In this document: positions 1 through 4,593 of the stretch, piece after piece | Numbering within the stretch: the first letter of the stretch is position 1 | How the letters are laid out: each line of letters begins with the position of its first letter | Assembly (NCBI GenBank): GCA_045598965.1 | Contig: JAZRVH010000020.1 | Location: forward strand, 1 to 11,325 | DNA length: 11,325 nt | From: RGIG426 sp045598965 | Lineage (GTDB): Bacteria; Bacillota; Clostridia; Oscillospirales; Acutalibacteraceae | Direction of reading: 5' to 3' | Position numbers and translations under genes: made by a program | The notes under the pieces: model-generated | The model's database searches: none | What the model was told of the DNA's origin: nothing | What the model saw: the letters and a program-made list of their open reading frames with translations, nothing else

Positions 1-495
1 ACCACCAAAAATCCGACGTATTCAGACGGCAACCGTTCTCAAGGTGTGCAGTATTTCTATACCGTCCGTGCCTACTACGGCAAAAACGCTTCTGCTTGTG
101 CGGCGACGGCCTGCATCTGCCGCCTGCAACAGCCGAAGCTGCATGAATATATTAACCCGAACTTACAGGACTGGTATAATCATTCTGTTGGTACGATAGA
201 ATATTATGATGTTATTATAAATCTCAACACCAACCATCCCTATGTTACCGGCTATCAGGTATATTACAAAACCAATAAAGGGATTGCCAGAATCATGAAT
301 GCGAAAAAAACCGGTACTTTTGAAGGGATTACGAACATTGCGTTCTCGACCACGAGAAGTGAAGAAGACAAGTACGGTTGGCCGAGTACGGATTTCCGCG
401 TCCGCACCTATCGCACGGTCAACGGGAAAACCTCCTATTCCTGCTGGAGCCCGGTTATTAAAGGCTCGAAGTTGATCGCTGTCGGCTCGAAATAA
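1..495 (+). CDS. C-terminal part of a secreted fibronectin-III-like repeat protein (5' truncated by window edge)
   Basis: The reading frame is open from base 1 and ends at TAA 493-495, giving 164 residues; the true start lies upstream of the window. An in-frame GTG at 46 exists, but coding sequence continues to its left, so it is not taken as the start. The visible part begins with the end of one Fn3-like unit (YFYTVRAYYG, the typical F/G-strand pattern). A roughly 100-residue second unit follows, with GYQVYYKT near its middle and FRVRTYRTVNGKTSYSCWS near its end, a pattern common in clostridial surface proteins with tandem Fn3 modules. No dockerin, LPXTG or S-layer motif is present at the C-terminus. 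The function is unknown; an extracellular binding or spacer role is inferred. Other beta-sandwich repeat families remain possible. A strong terminator follows immediately. Confidence 0.75.
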   Translation, partial: TTKNPTYSDGNRSQGVQYFYTVRAYYGKNASACAATACICRLQQPKLHEYINPNLQDWYNHSVGTIEYYDVIINLNTNHPYVTGYQVYYKTNKGIARIMNAKKTGTFEGITNIAFSTTRSEEDKYGWPSTDFRVRTYRTVNGKTSYSCWSPVIKGSKLIAVGSK

Positions 496-500
496 AACAG

Positions 501-545
501 AAACCACCCTCTTGTGTCGCTCTTCGACAGGGAGGGTGGTTTTTT
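501..545 (+). terminator. Rho-independent terminator of the Fn3-like gene
   Basis: An 11-bp perfect stem (501-511 with 532-542) is extended by an inner 5-bp stem (515-519 with 525-529), and the right arm runs into a T tract ending at 545. It begins 5 nt after the stop codon of the Fn3-like gene and separates that gene from the SRP RNA promoter. Confidence 0.93.
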
Positions 546-588
546 ACGTTCTTTCGTGTTCGATTTCGATAAAAGCGATAAAAAAGTC

Positions 589-617
589 TTGCAATAGTGA
601 GGGAAATAGGGTATACT
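589..617 (+). promoter_or_regulatory. Sigma-A-type promoter of the SRP RNA gene
   Basis: TTGCAA (589-594) and TATACT (612-617) are separated by exactly 17 bp, close to the sigma-A consensus. Transcription would start near 623-625, just before the SRP RNA body. No better promoter was seen before dnaX, so read-through from here may also feed the dnaX operon (inference). Confidence 0.85.
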
Positions 618-623
618 ATACGT

Positions 624-790
624 GTGTGCGGTGAGAGCCGCTGAAAGACGCCCTTTGGGGTATACGGGCGGGCCGGTCCTGTGCGACAGTGCACTGTGAA
701 CCATGTCAGGCGGGGAACCGAGCAGCATTAAGCGGTTGCTTCTGTGTGCCGCAGGTAACTGACTCGTCCGTATACCCGAGAGGGCGTTTT
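624..790 (+). ncRNA. ffs: Signal recognition particle RNA (4.5S/scRNA)
   Basis: This is the RNA core of the SRP, which with Ffh targets nascent membrane and secreted proteins to the translocon. The diagnostic apical domain is intact: CAGG (707-710), a 3-bp CGG/CCG stem closed by a GGAA tetraloop (714-717), then AGCAGC (721-726). This matches the Ffh-binding hairpin of E. coli 4.5S RNA. The 3' strand has TGTGTGCCG followed by GTAACTG, also as in known SRP RNAs. The ends pair in a long helix: ACGCCCT (648-654) with AGGGCGT (781-787), and GGTATACGG with CCGTATACC. A T run (787-793) follows and probably ends transcription. A small GCGG/CCGC hairpin (628-641) lies at the 5' side. The length of about 165 nt is between 4.5S and the Bacillus scRNA. 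Position directly upstream of dnaX matches Bacillus synteny. Both ends are approximate. Confidence 0.93.
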
Positions 791-904
791 TTTGACACTC
801 TTGTGTCAAAGCGAAGCCGGGGGTTATCACAGAATTCGCCCGCCGGTTTTTGACACCCTTGTGCAAAAGCGAAGCCGGGAGTTATCACAGAATTTGCTCG
901 CCGA
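789..904 (+). repeat. Two tandem copies of a 58-bp repeat
   Basis: Copy 1 is 789-846 and copy 2 is 847-904, directly abutting. They differ at 7 of 58 positions with no indels (about 88% identity). Each copy starts with TTTTTGACAC and contains AAGCGAAGCCGGG and GTTATCACAGAATT. Copy 1 carries a perfect 8-bp hairpin (791-798 with 803-810, loop TCTT); in copy 2 the right arm has two changes that weaken it. The unit length is not a multiple of three and no sensible ORF uses it, so it is taken as non-coding. It fills the gap between the SRP RNA and the dnaX ribosome binding site. Confidence 0.9.
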
Positions 905-940
905 TAGTGGCGTGTTGTAAAAAAATCCGAAAGGAGTGCT

Positions 941-2587
941 ATGGAAATGTATCAAGTATTATATCGCAAATGGCGACCGAAAACCTTTTCTCAGGTAGTC
1001 GGTCAAGAATACGTTACCGATGCACTCAAAAACGAGGTAGACAGCAACCGTCTTGCCCACGCTTATTTATTTGTGGGGTCTCGAGGAACGGGCAAAACCT
1101 CCTGTGCCAAGATTTTAGCAAAGGCGGTCAACTGTCTGCATCCCGTAAACGGTGACCCTTGCGGCGAATGCGAGGTGTGCAAAGGCATTGAGGACGGCAC
1201 CGTTTTAGACGTAACGGAGTTGGATGCCGCCTCAAACAACGGTGTAGATTATGTCCGTGAGCTGCGGGAGGAAGTCGCCTATATGCCTGCGGTGGCAAAA
1301 TACCGTGTGTACATTATCGACGAAGTACATATGATGACCGACAGTGCCTTTAATGCTCTGTTAAAAACGTTAGAGGAACCGCCTGCCCACGTGATTTTCA
1401 TTCTGGCGACAACCGAGGTGCAGGAGTTACCGGACACGATTTTGTCCCGCTGTCAGCGGTTCGATTTCGGACGAATTGCACCGGAGAAAATTGCCGAGCG
1501 TATTGGTTTCATTGCCGAAAACGAAGCGTTTTCGGTGGATGCGGATGCGTCGTTGATGCTGGCACGATTGGCAGACGGCGGTATGCGAGATGCCTTGTCC
1601 CTTTTGGACCAATGTGTATCCCGCACGGACCACGTCACAATGGATGTAGTCACCGCCACCGCCGGTCTTGCGGGTCGTGACCCGATGTATGGGTTATCTG
1701 CCGCCGTTCGTGCGTCAGATAGCGGCACGGTGTTGGAGTGGGTTGACGCCCTGCACAACGCTTCAAAGGATATGGAGCGGTTGTGTATAGAATGTCTCGA
1801 CTTTTACCGTCAGTTGATGCTGTGTAAACAGGTAAAAGACCCATCGGCGATGATTGTGCTTCCGCCGGATGAGATGAGCCGACTGAAAGCGGAGGCAGAG
1901 AACTATACACTGCCCACGCTGATGCACTGTATGGATGTGTTGCAAACCGCTTTGGAGCGGTTGCGTGGCGGTTCGAATCGCCGCATAGAGATGGAAATGG
2001 CACTTCTCAAGTTGTGCGACCCGTCGCTGGATAGTGGTGTTGCGGCACTTACCCGTCGCATTTCCGCCATTGAGGAGGCACTCAAAAACGGAGCCTCCAT
2101 CACGGTGGCTGTCCCGCAAAAGGTTGAAATTCCCGTCCCGGTTGCTCCCGCCCCGACTGATCCGGTCGAGCCGACACCGGTGGATGCCGGTTACCCGAAA
2201 GAGACACCCGAAACCCCGCCGGCAAAGCCCGTGACGGAGGGAGACGTCGCCTTTGACGTGTGGGAGGATGTGCTCTCGGAGCTTGCCCAAACGACACCGC
2301 CCCTGCGTGGCGTGTTAGAGGGAAGCTATGCGGTAACACGGGACGATATGGTTTTGATTTATACCGAAAACGGGATGTTCCGCACCCTTGTAAAAAGCGA
2401 CGGCAATCGCCAAAAGCTGGTGGATGCCATTCGGAAGATTACCGGCAAGGAATACCGTATAGGGCTTAAAAAGACGGCACCCGTTGTGCCGACGACCGCA
2501 CCGGATGAGCCGGAAAGCCCGTTGTCTGCATTTTTGCGTGAGAGTCGGGATGCCGGCATCGCCGTGGATATTAAGGAGGAAACATAA
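941..2587 (+). CDS. dnaX: DNA polymerase III subunit gamma/tau
   Basis: DnaX is the AAA+ clamp-loader ATPase that loads the beta clamp and organises the replisome. The 548-residue protein has the canonical N-terminus YQVLYRKWRPKTF. Walker A is GSRGTGKTS (46-54), and a four-cysteine zinc module follows (C65, C74, C77, C80). Walker B is in YIIDEVHM (about 124-131), the SRC arginine-finger motif is at 169-171 and sensor 2 is GGMRDA (213-218). A Pro-rich linker (about 395-435) precedes a C-terminal tau-like domain. AAGGAG (931-936) is 4 nt from ATG 941 and 10 nt from an in-frame ATG at 947, so the start could be two codons later, which would give the common MYQ start. No convincing gamma-producing frameshift site was found, so one full-length product is expected, as in Bacillus. 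The stop codon abuts the ybaB start. Confidence 0.98.
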   Translation: MEMYQVLYRKWRPKTFSQVVGQEYVTDALKNEVDSNRLAHAYLFVGSRGTGKTSCAKILAKAVNCLHPVNGDPCGECEVCKGIEDGTVLDVTELDAASNNGVDYVRELREEVAYMPAVAKYRVYIIDEVHMMTDSAFNALLKTLEEPPAHVIFILATTEVQELPDTILSRCQRFDFGRIAPEKIAERIGFIAENEAFSVDADASLMLARLADGGMRDALSLLDQCVSRTDHVTMDVVTATAGLAGRDPMYGLSAAVRASDSGTVLEWVDALHNASKDMERLCIECLDFYRQLMLCKQVKDPSAMIVLPPDEMSRLKAEAENYTLPTLMHCMDVLQTALERLRGGSNRRIEMEMALLKLCDPSLDSGVAALTRRISAIEEALKNGASITVAVPQKVEIPVPVAPAPTDPVEPTPVDAGYPKETPETPPAKPVTEGDVAFDVWEDVLSELAQTTPPLRGVLEGSYAVTRDDMVLIYTENGMFRTLVKSDGNRQKLVDAIRKITGKEYRIGLKKTAPVVPTTAPDEPESPLSAFLRESRDAGIAVDIKEET

Positions 2588-2938
2588 ATGAAAGCAAGAT
2601 TACCGCAAGGTGTGGGACGTGGTGGCCCCAACAATATGCAAGGAATGATTCACCAAGCCCAAAAAATGCAGGCAGATATGCAAGCCCTGCAAGAGGAACT
2701 TCACGAGCGGGAATATTCCGCCACGGTGGGTGGCGGCACGGTGACCGCTGTTGTCAACGGTGGTCACGAATTGACCACTCTCAGCATTAACCCCGAGGTG
2801 GTAGACCCGGAGGATGTAGAAATGCTGTCCGATTTGGTGATTGCGGCGGTGAACGAGGCTATCCGCAAAGCCGCCGAGGATTCGGAGGAATCCATGGGCA
2901 AAATCACCGGTGGAATGAGCATTCCGGGACTTTTGTAA
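2588..2938 (+). CDS. ybaB: YbaB/EbfC family nucleoid-associated protein
   Basis: This small DNA-binding protein of 116 residues is nearly always found between dnaX and recR, as here. The family forms tweezer-like dimers that bind DNA; its exact cellular role is still unsettled. Seen in the sequence: an N-terminal helix rich in Met and Gln (MQGMIHQAQKMQADMQAL), the family core around VGGGTVTAVVNGGHELTTLSI, the VVDPEDVEMLSDLVIAAVNEA helix and a Gly/Met-rich tail. The ATG follows the dnaX TAA with no gap. Its Shine-Dalgarno AAGGAGG (about 2573-2579) is encoded inside the last dnaX codons, suggesting translational coupling. Confidence 0.95.
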   Translation: MKARLPQGVGRGGPNNMQGMIHQAQKMQADMQALQEELHEREYSATVGGGTVTAVVNGGHELTTLSINPEVVDPEDVEMLSDLVIAAVNEAIRKAAEDSEESMGKITGGMSIPGLL

Positions 2939-2976
2939 GAGAGAAAAACGAGATTTAAGAAAAGGAGGTGGCGGAA

Positions 2977-3576
2977 ATGTCTTCAATGGCGGCACCGCTG
3001 GAGCGGCTGATTGAACAACTGGAAAAATGGCCTGCAATCGGGCATAAATCGGCACAGAGATTGGCGTTTTATCTGCTTTCGGTGTCGGATGAACGAGCCG
3101 CCGCCTTTGTGGATGCGTTTAAGGATGCTCGGGAAAATGTCCACGAATGCAAGGTGTGTTGTCACCTGACTGACCGAGAGACGTGTCCGTTTTGTGAGGA
3201 TATGACCCGTGACCGCCAAACCATTTGTGTGGTTGCTGACCCACGGGATGTCATGGCGATGGAGAGGACACGGGAGTATAAGGGCCTGTACCACGTGCTC
3301 CACGGAAATTTGTCTCCGATGGACGGTGTGACCCCCGAACAGCTTCGGATAAAAGAACTGCTTCATCGGGTGGCAAACGAGGATATCGAGGAAGTGATTA
3401 TGGCAACGAACCCGACGGTGGACGGTGAGGTTACCGCCACCTATATTGCCAAGTTGCTTGCTCCGTTTGGCATAAAAGTAACCCGTCTCGCCTATGGAAT
3501 TCCCGTGGGCGGCGATTTGGAATATGCCGACGATGTAACGTTACGCCATTCGCTTGAAGGGCGTAATGAACTGTAA
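2977..3576 (+). CDS. recR: Recombination mediator protein RecR
   Basis: RecR acts with RecO, and RecF, in loading RecA onto single-stranded DNA during recombinational repair. From ATG 2977 the protein is 199 residues, the usual family length. It has an N-terminal helix-hairpin-helix region (about 9-35), a zinc finger with C58, C61, C70 and C73, a Toprim domain beginning near ICVVADPRDVMAMER and including ATNPTVDGE, and the C-terminal GIPVGGDLEYADDVTL signature. AAGGAGGTG (2962-2970) sits 6 nt before ATG 2977. A GTG at 2968 overlaps that Shine-Dalgarno and is rejected as the start. The gene lies 38 nt after ybaB and 14 nt before smpB. Confidence 0.97.
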   Translation: MSSMAAPLERLIEQLEKWPAIGHKSAQRLAFYLLSVSDERAAAFVDAFKDARENVHECKVCCHLTDRETCPFCEDMTRDRQTICVVADPRDVMAMERTREYKGLYHVLHGNLSPMDGVTPEQLRIKELLHRVANEDIEEVIMATNPTVDGEVTATYIAKLLAPFGIKVTRLAYGIPVGGDLEYADDVTLRHSLEGRNEL

Positions 3577-3590
3577 GGGCGGTGGGGAAG

Positions 3591-4058
3591 ATGCATGAAA
3601 AAGCTAACACCAAAACCATTGCCCAAAACAAAAAAGCGTATCACGAGTATTTTGTGGAAGAAAGCCTGGAAGCCGGCATCGAGTTGTTCGGCACCGAGGT
3701 GAAATCCCTGCGTCGAGGGGCGTGTAATCTAAAGGATGCGTGGTGCAGCATTGACGACGGCGAGATATTCGTTTGCAATATGCACATAAGCCCGTATGAA
3801 CAGGGCAATATTTTCAACCGAGACCCGCTGAGAGTACGCAAATTACTGCTTCACAAAAAAGAGATTATGCGTCTTTTGGGACAGACAAAGCAAAAGGGAT
3901 ATACGCTCATCCCGCTTTCTTTGTATTTCAAGAATTCCCGAGTCAAGGTTCAAGTGGGTTTATGTCGAGGCAAAAAGCTGTATGATAAGCGTGAGGTTGA
4001 AGCCAAGCGGGAGTTAAACCGTGAGGCAGAGCGTGCACTAAAAAACAGAGAAATCTGA
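3591..4058 (+). CDS. smpB: SsrA-binding protein SmpB
   Basis: SmpB binds the tRNA-like domain of tmRNA and takes it into stalled ribosomes for trans-translation. The 155-residue protein matches the family throughout: QNKKAYHEYF near the N-terminus, GTEVKSLR (34-41), NMHISPYEQGN (63-73), DPLRVRKLLLHKKEI and a basic C-terminal tail starting GKKLYDKRE that would enter the mRNA channel. ATG 3591 is preferred over GTG 3582 because the purine-rich ribosome binding site (AAGGGCGG, 3575-3582) lies about 8 nt upstream of it and the length is then typical. Its partner RNA gene ssrA begins only 6 nt after the stop codon, so the two are probably transcribed together. Confidence 0.97.
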   Translation: MHEKANTKTIAQNKKAYHEYFVEESLEAGIELFGTEVKSLRRGACNLKDAWCSIDDGEIFVCNMHISPYEQGNIFNRDPLRVRKLLLHKKEIMRLLGQTKQKGYTLIPLSLYFKNSRVKVQVGLCRGKKLYDKREVEAKRELNREAERALKNREI

Positions 4059-4064
4059 ATACCC

Positions 4065-4411
4065 GGGGGCGTAAAGGTTTCGACGGGGATTTAGAACCAC
4101 GGTAAGCGAGTAGCGGTGCGGGACCGCTATAAAATCCGCAACCTTAAAGTAAACGACAACATTCCTGTTGCCCAGGCGGCCTAATTAGGCCCCCGTCCTG
4201 CCATTGAGTACCGCGGCTTTGGTAAGGGCGTCGATGAGCGGTGCACGTGAACGAAAAAGTGCCGCCTTTTTCGTCATGACGTAGCGGCTACCGTAGCCAA
4301 TAGCCTGTTTTTCGGCGATTGGTGAGGGGAATCCTAAACGAAAAACTGCACTCGGAGAAAGCTGTGGGGAAGGGTTTTCGGACGCGGGTTCGATTCCCGC
4401 CGCCTCCACCA
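4065..4411 (+). ncRNA. ssrA: Transfer-messenger RNA (tmRNA)
   Basis: tmRNA rescues stalled ribosomes by acting first as a tRNA-Ala mimic and then as a short mRNA. The 5' end (GGGGGCG, 4065-4071) pairs with CGCCTCC (4402-4408), with one G·U pair, to form the acceptor stem, and a genomic CCA is at 4409-4411. The conserved 5' segment GGTTTCGACGGGG and the T arm GCGGGTTCGATTCCCGC (4384-4400) are present. The tag frame ends in TAA inside a GGCCTAATTAGGCC hairpin. At 347 nt in one piece it is a standard one-part tmRNA. No clear promoter is seen in the end of smpB, so the 5' end may come from processing of an smpB–ssrA transcript (inference). Confidence 0.97.
4149..4184 (+). other. tmRNA-encoded proteolysis tag frame
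   Basis: The frame reads V-N-D-N-I-P-V-A-Q-A-A-stop if GTA 4149 is the resume codon. The NDN start and the Ala-Ala end fit known tags, and the TAA (4182-4184) is well placed. Ala charged on the tmRNA would precede these residues. The resume codon is inferred from frame and position, so the first residue is less certain than the rest. Confidence 0.75.
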
Positions 4412-4413
4412 AC

Positions 4414-4452
4414 AAAAAGTCTCTTTTGCCGTATGACAAAAGAGACTTTTTT
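4414..4452 (+). terminator. Rho-independent terminator after ssrA
   Basis: A 15-bp perfect stem (4414-4428 with 4437-4451) with an 8-nt loop ends in a T tract, starting 2 nt after the tmRNA CCA end. It closes the dnaX-to-ssrA block. Confidence 0.95.
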
Positions 4453-4529
4453 GAATGATGTTTGCCCTTTTGGGCAAAGGATGTACGCTCTTCGTTTTAC
4501 AAGACGGTGGTTTTTCCAACTTAAATCCA

Positions 4530-4558
4530 TTGACAAGGGCGTAAAGCAAAGATATAAT
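4530..4558 (+). promoter_or_regulatory. Perfect-consensus sigma-A promoter of the 850-residue dockerin protein gene
   Basis: TTGACA (4530-4535) and TATAAT (4553-4558) both match the consensus fully and are 17 bp apart. Transcription should start near 4565, about 30 nt before the start codon. Such a promoter suggests strong basal expression unless repressed; a hairpin at 4461-4478 lies upstream. Confidence 0.93.
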
Positions 4559-4593
4559 ATCGTTAAATACCAAAGTAAAAGGTTGTGGGGGTT

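Noticed and set aside
850..855. TTGACA in each repeat copy as a -35 element for dnaX
   Set aside because: No acceptable -10 lies 16-18 bp downstream in either copy; the position holds AGCCGG.
435..866. Minus-strand ORF of 143 codons across the SRP RNA gene
   Set aside because: It overlaps the SRP RNA, a terminator and the 58-bp repeat, has no ribosome binding site and no protein-like composition. It is a by-product of structured RNA.
881..894. TTATCACAG in the 58-bp repeat as a DnaA box
   Set aside because: The DnaA consensus TTATNCACA needs one more base between TTAT and CACA; no cluster of boxes is present, so no origin is claimed.
789..904. Tandem repeat as a CRISPR array
   Set aside because: The two units abut with no spacer and differ from each other; no cas genes are present.
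2467..2473. T AAA AAG in dnaX as a programmed frameshift site like that of E. coli
   Set aside because: It is at about codon 509 and a -1 shift would end 11 codons later, removing only the last residues. E. coli gamma loses whole domains, and the preceding base does not give A AAA AAG.
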